A stretch of DNA of 64,000 nucleotides from Kitasatospora sp. MMS16-BH015 (GTDB taxonomy: Bacteria; Actinomycetota; Actinomycetes; Streptomycetales; Streptomycetaceae): assembly GCF_002943525.1 (NCBI RefSeq), contig NZ_CP025394.1:6277001-6341000 (forward strand), given 5' to 3'. The notes under the pieces are model-generated. The model had not been told where the DNA came from, searched no databases, and saw only the letters and a program-made list of their open reading frames with translations. Both the position numbers and the translations under genes were made by a program. Positions 40,125-48,111 of this stretch are shown here, piece by piece. Position 1 is the stretch's first letter; the number at the start of each line of letters is the position of its first letter.

Positions 40125-41147
40125 ATGCCCGCCATTCGCAGCAGACTCCGCCGCGCCCTGTCCGCAGGCACCGCCGCCGCCACGCTGACCCTGGGCCTGG
40201 CCGCCTGCGGCAGCAGCGCCACCCCGGCCGCCTCCGGCACGTCCGGTGCCGGCACCGGCGCGATCGCCATCGCCGCCAAGTCCAACGGCGCCGGCACCCC
40301 GGCCGAGCTCAAGGTCGACCCGGTGGCCGAGATCCGGGCCGAGCTGCCGGCCGAGGTGGCCAAGCGCGGCAAGCTCGTGATCGGCGTCGGTGCGCTGCCG
40401 GCCGGCTCCCCGCCGCTGAACTTCATCGGCGACGACCAGCGCACCCTCACCGGCGCCGAGCCCGACTTCGGCCGGCTGATCGCGGCCGTGCTCGGCCTGG
40501 AGCCGGTGGTGCAGAACTCCACCTGGGAGAACCTCTTCGTCGGGATCGACAGCGGCAAGACCGACGTCGGCTTCTCCAACATCACCGACACCGAGGAGCG
40601 GAAGAAGAAGTACGACTTCGCCTCCTACCGCCAGGACAACCTCGCCTTCGAGGTGGCCGGCACCAGCGGTTGGACCTTCACCGGCGACTACCGCGTGCTG
40701 GCCGGGAAGACGGTGGCCGTCGGCTCGGGCACCAACCAGGAGAAGATCCTGCTGGAGTGGCAGGCCAAGCTGAAGGCGGCCGGCCAGCAGCTCACCGTCA
40801 AGTACTTCCCCGACAACAACGCCGTCCACCTGGCCCTGGTCGGGGGCAAGATCGACGCCTACTTCGGCCCGAACCCCGCCGTCGCCTACCAGGTCGCCAA
40901 GGATGCGGGCTCGCCCACGCCCACCCGCAACGCCGGCACCTACTCCGGTGCGGGGGAGTCCCTGCAGGGCCTGATCGCCGCCACCACCAAGAAAGACAGC
41001 GGTCTGGCCAAGCCGGTCGCCGACGCGGTCAACCACCTGATCAAGAACGGTCAGTACGCGCAGTGGCTCACGGCCTGGCACCTCGCCAACGAGGCCGTCC
41101 CCACCTCGCTGGTCAACCCGCCCGGCCTGCCGTCCACCAACTCCTGA
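40125..41147 (+). CDS. Amino-acid ABC transporter substrate-binding lipoprotein
   Basis: This 340-residue exported lipoprotein has a signal peptide with lipobox LAAC (Cys ~24), a Ser/Thr/Gly linker, and then an SBP_bac_3 domain: GKLVIGVGALPAGSPPLNFIGDDQRTLTGAEPDFGRLIAAVLG (~85-125), DSGKTDVGFSNITDTEERKKKYDFASYRQDN, YRVLAGKTVAVGSGTNQEKILLEWQ, and LVGGKIDAYFGPNPAVAYQ. Such domains bind polar or sulfur amino acids. ATG 40125 has AAGGA upstream. It is the first of two binding proteins in the operon. Confidence 0.9.
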   Translation: MPAIRSRLRRALSAGTAAATLTLGLAACGSSATPAASGTSGAGTGAIAIAAKSNGAGTPAELKVDPVAEIRAELPAEVAKRGKLVIGVGALPAGSPPLNFIGDDQRTLTGAEPDFGRLIAAVLGLEPVVQNSTWENLFVGIDSGKTDVGFSNITDTEERKKKYDFASYRQDNLAFEVAGTSGWTFTGDYRVLAGKTVAVGSGTNQEKILLEWQAKLKAAGQQLTVKYFPDNNAVHLALVGGKIDAYFGPNPAVAYQVAKDAGSPTPTRNAGTYSGAGESLQGLIAATTKKDSGLAKPVADAVNHLIKNGQYAQWLTAWHLANEAVPTSLVNPPGLPSTNS

Positions 41148-41173
41148 CCCTCCACCCGCCACCCGGGAGAGCC

Positions 41174-42022
41174 GTGTCCGCCACCATCCGCAGTGCCACC
41201 CGCACCACCAGCCCACCGCACCTGCTCGACAACCCGGTCTGGGCCGCCCTGGCCGGCCCGCACGCCCACCTCGCCGAGCGCCACGGCCGGGCCGCCCGCT
41301 ACCCGGCCGAGGTCAGCCCCTTCGCCGCCCTCGCCGATCCGGCCGACCCGCAGGCCTGGGCCGACCTGGCCGAGCTGGTCGGCCCCGGTGGCCTCGCCGC
41401 CCTGACCGGCCTGCTCGACCCGCCGCCGGGCTGGCGACTGGAGGACACCATCCCCGGCGTCCAACTGGTGGCCACCGCCCTCCGCACCGAGCCGCTGCCG
41501 GGGGCCACCGCCCTCCGTACCGAGCCGCTGCCGGGGGCCACCGGTTTCGGGCCCGAGCCGGCCCTGGAGGCCGTCCGGCTCGGGCCCGCCGACGTGCCCG
41601 AGATGCTCGACCTGATCAAACGCACCCAGCCCGGTCCCTTCCTGCCCCGCACCGTCGAGCTGGGCGGCTACCTGGGCCTGCGGGTGGCCGGCCGGCTGGT
41701 CGCGATGGCCGGCCAGCGGCTGCATCCGCCCGGCTGGACCGAGATCAGCGCGGTCTGCACCGACCCCGCCCACCGGGGCCGGGGCCTGGCCACCCGCCTG
41801 GTCCGCGCGGTCGCCCACGGCATCCGCGAGCGCGGCGACACGCCGTTCCTGCACACCTCGGCCGCCAACACCACGGCCATCCGCCTCTACGAGTCGATCG
41901 GCTTCACGCTCCGCCGCCGCCCGGACTTCCTGCTGCTCCGCGCCCCGGGCACCGCCCCCGACCGTCCGGGCACCGCCCCCGACCGTCCGGGCACCGCCGC
42001 CGAGCAGGAGCGGGCCCGATGA
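41174..42022 (+). CDS. GNAT family N-acetyltransferase (FR47-like) within the transporter operon
   Basis: This 282-residue enzyme has an N-terminal domain (LLDNPVWAALAGPHAHLAERHGRAARYPAEVSPFAALADP) and a C-terminal GNAT fold (ISAVCTDPAHRGRGLATRLVRAVAHGIRERGDTPFLHTSAANTTAIRLYESIGFTLRRRPDF; acetyl-CoA loop RGRGLA). GTG 41174 has GGGAGAG. It overlaps the next permease by four bases. A transporter-linked GNAT recalls B. subtilis YtmI/SnaB, which acetylates S-substituted cysteines, although this protein is larger. Two internal tandem duplications are visible: 33 bp at 41471-41536 and 21 bp at 41947-41988. Confidence 0.88.
   Translation: MSATIRSATRTTSPPHLLDNPVWAALAGPHAHLAERHGRAARYPAEVSPFAALADPADPQAWADLAELVGPGGLAALTGLLDPPPGWRLEDTIPGVQLVATALRTEPLPGATALRTEPLPGATGFGPEPALEAVRLGPADVPEMLDLIKRTQPGPFLPRTVELGGYLGLRVAGRLVAMAGQRLHPPGWTEISAVCTDPAHRGRGLATRLVRAVAHGIRERGDTPFLHTSAANTTAIRLYESIGFTLRRRPDFLLLRAPGTAPDRPGTAPDRPGTAAEQERAR
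41471..41536. repeat. 33-bp tandem duplication inside the GNAT gene
   Basis: Positions 41471-41503 and 41504-41536 are identical except for one base. They encode a doubled ATALRTEPLPG block between the two domains of the acetyltransferase. A second, perfect 21-bp tandem repeat (41947-41967, 41968-41988) doubles GTAPDRP in the C-terminal tail. Both keep the frame. Confidence 0.85.
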
Positions 42023-42897
42023 CCGCCCCCACCCGCGAGCCCGCCACCCGTGCCGCCGAGCCGACCGCCGAACGCTCCACCCTCGTGCTGCCGCTGCGCC
42101 GCCCCGGCCGGTGGGCCTCGGCGGTGCTGCTCCTCGTGCCGGCCGTGATGCTGGTGCACACCCTGTTCACCAATCAGCGGTTCCGGTGGGCGGTGGTCGG
42201 CTCCTACCTCTTCGACGGCTCGATCCTGCGCGGCCTGGAGCTGACCCTCTGGCTGACGGCCGCGGTGATGGTGGTCGGCTACCTGCTCGGCATCGTGATC
42301 GCGGCCCTCCGGCTCTCGGGCAATCCGGTGGTCGGCGGGCTCTGCTTCGGGTTCGTCTGGCTGGTGCGGTCCGTGCCGCTGCTGGTGCAGCTGCTCTTCT
42401 GGTACGAACTCGCCTCGCTCTTCCCGAAGTTGTCGCTGGGCATCCCGTTCGGCCCGGAGTTCGCGGTGTTCCGCACGGCCCACCTGTTCGGCGGGCTCAC
42501 GGCCGCCTTCGTCGCGCTCACCCTGGACGTGGCGGCCTTCTCCTCCGAGATCGTCCGGGGCGGCCTGCTCTCGGTGGACCGCGGCCAGACCGAGGCCGCC
42601 CAGGCGCTCGGCCTCGGCCGGCGCTGGATCCTGCGCCGGATCGTGCTGCCGCAGGCCATGCCCGCAATCGTCCCGGCCTCCGGCAACCTGCTGATCGGGA
42701 TGCTCAAGGCCACCTCGATCGTCAGCGTCATCGCGGTGCAGGACCTGCTCAACTCCGCCCAGCTGATCTACAACCAGAACTTCGAGATCGTCCCGCTGCT
42801 CCTGGTGGCGACCCTCTGGTACGTCCTGCTGACCACCCTGCTCTCCGTCGGCCAGCACTTCCTCGAACGCCACTTCGCCCGCAGCCAGACCCGTTGA
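42019..42897 (+). CDS. Amino-acid ABC transporter permease (second)
   Basis: This 292-residue HisMQ-family permease starts in the GNAT stop (ATGA). The features parallel the first permease: GLELTLWLTAAVMVVGYLLGIVIAALRLSGNPVVGG, FVWLVRSVPLLVQLLFWYELASLFPKLSLGIPFGPEF, and the EAA loop FSSEIVRGGLLSVDRGQTEAAQALGLGRRWILRRIVLPQAMPAIVPASGN. The shared LPLRRPGRW / LPLRHPGRW N-terminal motif indicates duplication. It may heterodimerise with the first permease or form a second importer using the same ATPase. Confidence 0.93.
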   Translation: MTAPTREPATRAAEPTAERSTLVLPLRRPGRWASAVLLLVPAVMLVHTLFTNQRFRWAVVGSYLFDGSILRGLELTLWLTAAVMVVGYLLGIVIAALRLSGNPVVGGLCFGFVWLVRSVPLLVQLLFWYELASLFPKLSLGIPFGPEFAVFRTAHLFGGLTAAFVALTLDVAAFSSEIVRGGLLSVDRGQTEAAQALGLGRRWILRRIVLPQAMPAIVPASGNLLIGMLKATSIVSVIAVQDLLNSAQLIYNQNFEIVPLLLVATLWYVLLTTLLSVGQHFLERHFARSQTR

Positions 42898-42918
42898 GTC
42901 TGCTGCTAAGGACCTCCG

Positions 42919-43860
42919 ATGAACCGACCGCCCCTCGCCCGCCTGGCCGCCGCCTCCGCCCTGCTCGCCCTGCTCACCGCCTGCGGCTCCACCACCACGC
43001 CGACCGCCGTCCGGGCCACGGCGGCCGACGCCACCGCGCTGCCCACCCAGGACGTGGTCTCCCACCTCAAGGCCGACCCGGCCCTGGCGGCCCAGCTGCC
43101 CGAGGCCGTCCGCAGCCGGGGCACCCTGTTGCTGGGCACCACCCAGGCCGTGGGCAGCTCCAGCCTGCCGCACGGCGGCCAGGACCCGAGCGGCAAGGAG
43201 GTCGGCCTGGACATCGACCTGCGGGAGGCGGTGGCCAAGCTGCTCGGGGTCCGCTGGGACGTGCAGTACGGCACCTTCCCGACCGTCATCCCCGGGGTGC
43301 AGAACGGCAAGTACGACGTGGGGCAGGACAACTTCGGCGTCACCAAGGCCCGCGAGCAGGTGGTCGACTTCGCCACGTACCTGGAGGACGGCCAGTCCTT
43401 CCTCGGCGCCAAGGACCTCGACCTCGCCTCGGTCGCCACCCTCGCCGACCTGTGCGGCCACACCGTGGCCACCAGCCCCGGCACCACCTTCCAGCAGATC
43501 CTCACCCAGGGCGCGGCCCTGTGCGCGGCGGCCGGCAAGAAGCCGTACACCGTGCAGTACTTCGCCGAGACCGCGCCGATCTTCCTCGGGCTGGCCAACG
43601 GCAAGGTCGACATCTACTTCGGCCCGACCCTGAGCCTCAAGTACGACGCCGCCCACCTGCCCGGCACCAAGTACCTGGGCCAACTCAGCTCCACCCCGGT
43701 CGGGTTCGTCACGGCCAAGGGCTCCCCGGTGGGCAAGGCCCTGGCCGCCGCCGTCAACAAGCTGATCGCCGACGGCGACTACGACCGGATCTTCGCCAAG
43801 TGGGGCGTGGCCGGCACGGGCGTCAAGCAGTCGCTGCTCAACCCGCCGGCCGCGCTCTGA
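42919..43860 (+). CDS. Amino-acid ABC transporter substrate-binding lipoprotein (second)
   Basis: This 313-residue exported lipoprotein has lipobox LLTAC (Cys ~22) followed by an SBP_bac_3 domain: RGTLLLGTTQAVGSSSLPHGGQDPSGKEVGLDIDLREAVAKLLGV, PGVQNGKYDVGQDNFGVTKAREQVVDFATYLEDGQSFLG, CGHTVATSPGTTFQQILTQ, GLANGKVDIYFGPTLSLKY. Two Cys (LCGHTV, ALCAAAGK) could form a disulfide in the mature protein. AAGGACC precedes the ATG. It is the last gene of the operon. Confidence 0.92.
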   Translation: MNRPPLARLAAASALLALLTACGSTTTPTAVRATAADATALPTQDVVSHLKADPALAAQLPEAVRSRGTLLLGTTQAVGSSSLPHGGQDPSGKEVGLDIDLREAVAKLLGVRWDVQYGTFPTVIPGVQNGKYDVGQDNFGVTKAREQVVDFATYLEDGQSFLGAKDLDLASVATLADLCGHTVATSPGTTFQQILTQGAALCAAAGKKPYTVQYFAETAPIFLGLANGKVDIYFGPTLSLKYDAAHLPGTKYLGQLSSTPVGFVTAKGSPVGKALAAAVNKLIADGDYDRIFAKWGVAGTGVKQSLLNPPAAL

Positions 43861-43876
43861 CCGGCCGTCAGAGCGC
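43852..43876. terminator. Bidirectional terminator between convergent genes
   Basis: GCGCTCTGAC (43852-43861) pairs perfectly with GTCAGAGCGC (43867-43876) around CGGCC. It includes the stop codons of both convergent genes, the binding protein and the GNAT gene. Confidence 0.75.
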
Positions 43877-44356
43877 CCGGTGCATCACGTGCAGCCCGAC
43901 GTACCCGTGCTCCGGGTGGGCGAAGGCGCCGGGCACGGTGCCCACCACCTCGAACCCGAGCGAGCGGTACAGCTTCACCGCGTACGCGTTGGTCTCCACC
44001 ACGGCGTTGAACTGCATCGCCCGGTAGCCGGCCGCCTTCGCCCACGCCAGGCTGTACTCGCAGAGCGCCCGCCCCACACCCCGCCCCGCGTACGCCGGGT
44101 CGACCATGTAGCTGGCACTGGCCACGTGCGACCCGTTCCCCGCCTGGTTGGTGTTCATCTTCGCCGTCCCGACCACCACCCCGGCCTCGTCCACGGCCAC
44201 CACCGTCCGGTTCGGCGCGGCCAGCAGCCACCACCCCCGCCCCTCCTCCTCGCCGAGGTCCACGGGGTAGGTGAAGGTGTCGCCGGCGGCGACGATCCGC
44301 TGGAAGAACGGCCAGATCGCGGCCCAGTCGTCCTCGGTGGCTTCCCTGATCATCAT
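43868..44356 (-). CDS. GNAT family N-acetyltransferase
   Basis: This 162-residue single-domain acetyltransferase starts MMIREATEDDWAAIWPFFQRIVAAGDTFTYP. It has GTAKMNTNQAGNGSHVASASYMVDPAYAGRGVGRALCEYSLAWAKAAGYRAMQFNAVVETNAYAVKLYRSLGFEVVGTVPGAF, with the acetyl-CoA loop GRGVGRAL at ~95. This type resembles the YhbS/Pat-like GNATs often annotated as phosphinothricin acetyltransferase relatives. The substrate is unknown. It is transcribed alone, convergent with the ABC operon. Confidence 0.85.
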   Translation of the reverse strand: MMIREATEDDWAAIWPFFQRIVAAGDTFTYPVDLGEEEGRGWWLLAAPNRTVVAVDEAGVVVGTAKMNTNQAGNGSHVASASYMVDPAYAGRGVGRALCEYSLAWAKAAGYRAMQFNAVVETNAYAVKLYRSLGFEVVGTVPGAFAHPEHGYVGLHVMHRAL

Positions 44357-44403
44357 CCGCCCAGCATCCCGCCACCGGGCGGATCATCGCAACGGCTTAA
44401 AAC

Positions 44404-44445
44404 GCCGGAGTCCCGGCACCCATCAAGGGGTGCCGGGACTCCGGC
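44404..44445. terminator. Strong terminator after fadB
   Basis: GCCGGAGTCCCGGCACCC (44404-44421) pairs perfectly over 18 bp with 44428-44445 around ATCAAG. It lies between the fadA-fadB operon end and the downstream GNAT gene. Confidence 0.85.
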
Positions 44446-44464
44446 GGCTACCGAGCTGCGCGGA

Positions 44465-46591
44465 TCAGGCCGGGATGGAGGCCACGCCCGGGGGGAGGAA
44501 GCGCTTGCCGTTGACGCGCTCGGAGACGCCCTCGCGGTCGAGGTACGGGGTGATGCCGCCGAGGTGGAAGGGCCAGCCGGCGCCGGTGATCATGCACAGG
44601 TCGATGTCCTGCGCCTCGCCGACGACGCCCTCGTCGAGCATCAGGCCGATCTCCTGGGCGACGGCGTCCAGGGCACGGGCCCGGACCTGCTCCTCGGAGA
44701 GGGCCTTGTCGCCGAAGGTGAGGATGGCCAGCACCTCGGGGTCGAGGACCTGCTTGCCGTCCTCCCAGATGTAGAAGCCGCGCTTGCGGGCCTCCACGAC
44801 GCGGGCCAGGTTCTCGGAGACGGTGAACCGCTCCGGGAAGGCGCCGTGCAGCGTCTCGGAGACGTGCAGGGCGATGGCCGGGCCGACCAGCTCGAGCAGC
44901 GCGATCGGGGACATCGGCAGGCCGAGCGGCTCGACGGCCTTCTCGACCGTCTCGAACGAGGTGCCCTCGTCGATGATGTTCTGGATCTCGCCCATGAAGC
45001 GGGTGAGGATGCGGTTGACGACGAACGCCGGGGCGTCCTTGGTCAGCACCGCGGTCTTCTTCAGCTTCTTGGCGACCGCGAAGGCGGTGGCCAGCGAGCC
45101 GTCGTCGGTCTTCTCCGCGCGGACGATCTCCAGCAGCGGGAGGATCGCGACCGGGTTGAAGAAGTGGAAGCCGACGACCCGCTCGGGGTGCTCCAGCTTC
45201 GAGGCCATCTCGGAGACCGAGAGGGAGGAGGTGTTGGTCGCCAGGATGGTGGTCGGGGAGACCACGGCCTCCAGCTCGGCCAGCACGCTCTGCTTGACGC
45301 CCATCTCCTCGAACACGGCCTCGATCACGAAGTCCGCGTCACCGAAGGCGACGGCCTTGTCCAGGTGCCCGGAGACCAGGCCCTTGAGCTTGTTGGCCTT
45401 GTCGTTGCCGATCCGGCCCTTGGCGAGCAGCTTGTCGATCTCGCCGTGGACGTAGCCCACGCCCTTGTCGATGCGCTCCTGGTCGATGTCGGTGAGGACG
45501 ACCGGGATCTCCATGCGGCGGGCGAAGAGCAGCGCCAGCTGCGAGGCCATCAGGCCCGCGCCGACCACGCCGACCTTGGAGACCGGGCGGGCCAGCGACT
45601 TGTCCGGCGCGCCGAACGGGCGCTTGGCCCGGCGCTGCACCAGGTTGAAGGCGTAGATGCCGCTGCGCAGCTCGCCGCTCATGATGAGCTCGGCCAGCGC
45701 GGCGTCCTCGGCGTCGAAGCCGGCCTGCAGGTCGCCATCCTTGACCTGCTGGATGATGTCGAGCGCCTTGTAAGCGGCCGGGGCAGCCCCGTGCACCTTG
45801 GCGTCGGCGACCCAGCGGCCCCAGGTGACGGCGTCGTCCCAGGCCTTGCCGCGGTCGTGCTCCTCGCGCTCGACCGTGACCTCGCCCTTGAGGACCTTGG
45901 CGGCCCACAGGATCGACTGCTCCAGGAAGTCGGCCGGCTCGAAGATCGCGTCCGCGATGCCGAGCTCGAACACCTCCTTGCCCTTGAGCTGCTTGTTCTG
46001 GCTCATCGAGTTCTCGATGATGACCTTGACGGCCTTCGCCGGACCGATCAGGTTCGGCAGGATGGTGCAGCCGCCCCAGCCGGGGACGAGGCCCAGAAAG
46101 ACCTCGGGCAGCGAGAACGCCGGGACGCCCGAGCTGACGGTGCGGTAGGTGGCGTGCAGGCCGACCTCGACGCCGCCGCCCATCGCCGCGCCGTTGTAGA
46201 AGGCGAAGGTCGGGACGGGCAGGGCCGCGATCCGCTTGAAGACGTCGTGGCCGCCCTTGCCGATGGCCAGCGCGTCGGAGTGCTCCTTGAGCACCTCGAC
46301 ACCCTTGAGGTCGGCGCCGACCGCGAAGATGAACGGCTTGCCGGTGATGGCGACGGCGACGATCTTGCCCTCGGCCGCCTCGGCCTCGACCTGGTCGAGC
46401 GCCTCGGAGAGCTTCGCGAGCGAGCCCGGGCCGAAGGTGGTCGGCTTGGTGTGGTCGAAGCCGTTGTCCAGCGTGATCATCGCCAGCTTGCCGGCCTGCA
46501 GCGGCAGGTCCAGGTGGCGCACGTGGGCCGTGGTGACGACCTCGCCGGGGAAGAGCTCCGCGGCGCGCTTGAGCATCTCGGTGGTGGTCAC
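44465..46591 (-). CDS. fadB: Fatty-acid oxidation complex alpha subunit (enoyl-CoA hydratase / 3-hydroxyacyl-CoA dehydrogenase)
   Basis: This 708-residue bifunctional beta-oxidation enzyme starts at GTG 46591, overlapping the fadA stop (GTGA). The N-terminal crotonase domain has FIFAVGADLKGV (oxyanion-hole region, ~95), YNGAAMGGGVEVGLHATYRTVSS (~143-165) and SLPEVFLGLVPGWGGCTILPNLIG. The dehydrogenase part has VGVVGAGLMASQLALLFARRMEIPVVLTDID (NAD-binding, ~345), ATNTSSLSVSEMASKLEHPERVVGFHFFNPV (~450) and the 3HCDH C-terminal domain (PAFVVNRILTRFMGE). The catalytic His of HCDH is in GFHFFNP. The operon with fadA is the usual arrangement. Confidence 0.95.
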   Translation of the reverse strand: MTTTEMLKRAAELFPGEVVTTAHVRHLDLPLQAGKLAMITLDNGFDHTKPTTFGPGSLAKLSEALDQVEAEAAEGKIVAVAITGKPFIFAVGADLKGVEVLKEHSDALAIGKGGHDVFKRIAALPVPTFAFYNGAAMGGGVEVGLHATYRTVSSGVPAFSLPEVFLGLVPGWGGCTILPNLIGPAKAVKVIIENSMSQNKQLKGKEVFELGIADAIFEPADFLEQSILWAAKVLKGEVTVEREEHDRGKAWDDAVTWGRWVADAKVHGAAPAAYKALDIIQQVKDGDLQAGFDAEDAALAELIMSGELRSGIYAFNLVQRRAKRPFGAPDKSLARPVSKVGVVGAGLMASQLALLFARRMEIPVVLTDIDQERIDKGVGYVHGEIDKLLAKGRIGNDKANKLKGLVSGHLDKAVAFGDADFVIEAVFEEMGVKQSVLAELEAVVSPTTILATNTSSLSVSEMASKLEHPERVVGFHFFNPVAILPLLEIVRAEKTDDGSLATAFAVAKKLKKTAVLTKDAPAFVVNRILTRFMGEIQNIIDEGTSFETVEKAVEPLGLPMSPIALLELVGPAIALHVSETLHGAFPERFTVSENLARVVEARKRGFYIWEDGKQVLDPEVLAILTFGDKALSEEQVRARALDAVAQEIGLMLDEGVVGEAQDIDLCMITGAGWPFHLGGITPYLDREGVSERVNGKRFLPPGVASIPA

Positions 46592-47805
46592 TTGGTCCCC
46601 TCGAAGTGCGGGTTCTCCCAGATGACGGTCGCGCCCATGCCGAAACCGATGCACATGGCGGTCAGACCGTAACGGACGTCGGGGCGCTGCTCGAAGCGAC
46701 GCGCGAGCTGGTTCATCAGGCGCACGCCCGAGGAGGCCAGCGGGTGACCGAAGGCGATCGCGCCACCGTACGGGTTGACGCGCTCGTCGTCGTCGGCGAT
46801 GCCGAAGTGGTCGAGCATGGCCAGCACCTGGACGGCGAAGGCCTCGTTGATCTCGAAGGCCTGGATGTCGTCGATGGTCAGACCGGCCTTGGCCAGCGCC
46901 TTCTCGGTCGCCGGCACCGGGCCGATGCCCATGACCTCGGGCTCGACGCCGACGAAGGCGTAGGAGACCAGGCGCATCTTGACCGGCAGGCCGAGCTCCT
47001 CGGCCACGTCCTCGGCGGCCAGCAGCGAGGCGGTCGCGCCGTCGTTCAGACCGGCCGAGTTGCCGGCGGTGATGTTGCCGTGCGGGCGGAAGGGGGTCTT
47101 CAGACCGGCCAGGCTCTCCATCGTGGTGCCCGGGCGCATCGGCTCGTCACTGGTCGCCAGGCCCCAGCCGGTCTCGCCGGCCTCGGGGTTGGTGTTCCGG
47201 ATCGAGATCGGCACCAGGTCGGGCTGGATGTCGCCGTTGGCGTACGCCTTGGCGGCCTTCTCCTGCGAGCGCACCGCGTACGCGTCGCAGCGCTCCTTGG
47301 TGATGTGCGGGAAGCGGTCGTGCAGGTTCTCCGCGGTCATGCCCATGAACAGGGCGGACTCGTCGACCAGCTTCTCCGAGACGAAGCGCGGGTTCGGGTC
47401 CACGCCCTCGCCCATGGGGTGACGGCCCATGTGCTCGACGCCACCGGCGACGACGATGTCGTACGCGCCGAAGGCGATGCCGCCCGCGGTGGTGGTGACG
47501 GCGGTCAGGGCGCCGGCGCACATGCGGTCGATCGCGTAGCCCGGCACGGACTTCGGCAGACCGGCCAGCAGGGCGGCGGTGCGGCCGATGGTCAGACCCT
47601 GGTCACCGATCTGCGTGGTCGCGGCGATGGCGACCTCGTCGATGCGCTCGACGGGCAGGTTCGGGTTGCGGCGGACGAGCTCCCGGATGCACTTGACGAC
47701 GAGGTCGTCGGCGCGGGTCTCGTGGTAGATGCCCTTCGGGCCGGCCTTGCCGAACGGGGTGCGGACGCCATCGACGAAGACGACGTCCCTCGCGGTACGA
47801 GGCAC
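46588..47805 (-). CDS. fadA: Acetyl-CoA C-acyltransferase (3-ketoacyl-CoA thiolase)
   Basis: This 405-residue thiolase carries out the last step of beta-oxidation. The active-site Cys is in YAIDRMCAGALTAVTTTAGGI (~90). Other marks are VAGGVEHMGRHPMGEG, NAFNINEAFAVQ-like FEINEAFAVQVLAML (~335), the His motif NPYGGAIAFGHPLASSGVR (~363) and the second Cys in LTAMCIGFGMGATVIWEN (~393). GTG 47805 is chosen for GGAGGAGAG five bases before it and the normal MPRTARDVVFVDGVRTPFGK start. It heads the fadA-fadB operon. Confidence 0.95.
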   Translation of the reverse strand: MPRTARDVVFVDGVRTPFGKAGPKGIYHETRADDLVVKCIRELVRRNPNLPVERIDEVAIAATTQIGDQGLTIGRTAALLAGLPKSVPGYAIDRMCAGALTAVTTTAGGIAFGAYDIVVAGGVEHMGRHPMGEGVDPNPRFVSEKLVDESALFMGMTAENLHDRFPHITKERCDAYAVRSQEKAAKAYANGDIQPDLVPISIRNTNPEAGETGWGLATSDEPMRPGTTMESLAGLKTPFRPHGNITAGNSAGLNDGATASLLAAEDVAEELGLPVKMRLVSYAFVGVEPEVMGIGPVPATEKALAKAGLTIDDIQAFEINEAFAVQVLAMLDHFGIADDDERVNPYGGAIAFGHPLASSGVRLMNQLARRFEQRPDVRYGLTAMCIGFGMGATVIWENPHFEGTK

Positions 47806-47962
47806 GGGGGCTCTCCTCCCAGGGACCAACAGGACGTAGTGCGCAGGGTGCCGCGAACAGGTAAAGCGGCGCTGCATCACGGCCATGCTACCCGCCGGTA
47901 ACCAAGCTGCCTAGGACCCCCTGCGGTAACTCGCGTGACGTGCGACACCAGGCACATGGTCA

Positions 47963-48111
47963 GGGGCGCGGGGAACTGCGCGAGGCGGGAGGCTACGGCT
48001 TGCAGCCTTCCGACTTCGCGCAGTTCCCCGCGCCCCTGGATAGTGCAACCGGATCGAAGCGGGAGCCGATCAGGTCCGCTTCTTCCGACCTCGCGCAGTT
48101 CCCCGCGCCCC
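47963..48111. repeat. Dispersed GGGGCGCGGGGAACTGCGCG repeat: one hairpin plus an extra arm
   Basis: The 21-bp arm at 47963-47983 has its reverse complement at 48016-48036, and a further copy of that second arm at 48091-48111 touches the rnd stop codon. These are the same arms as in the hairpin at 15495-15564. Together they probably terminate rnd transcription. The triple arrangement allows two alternative hairpins. Confidence 0.8.
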
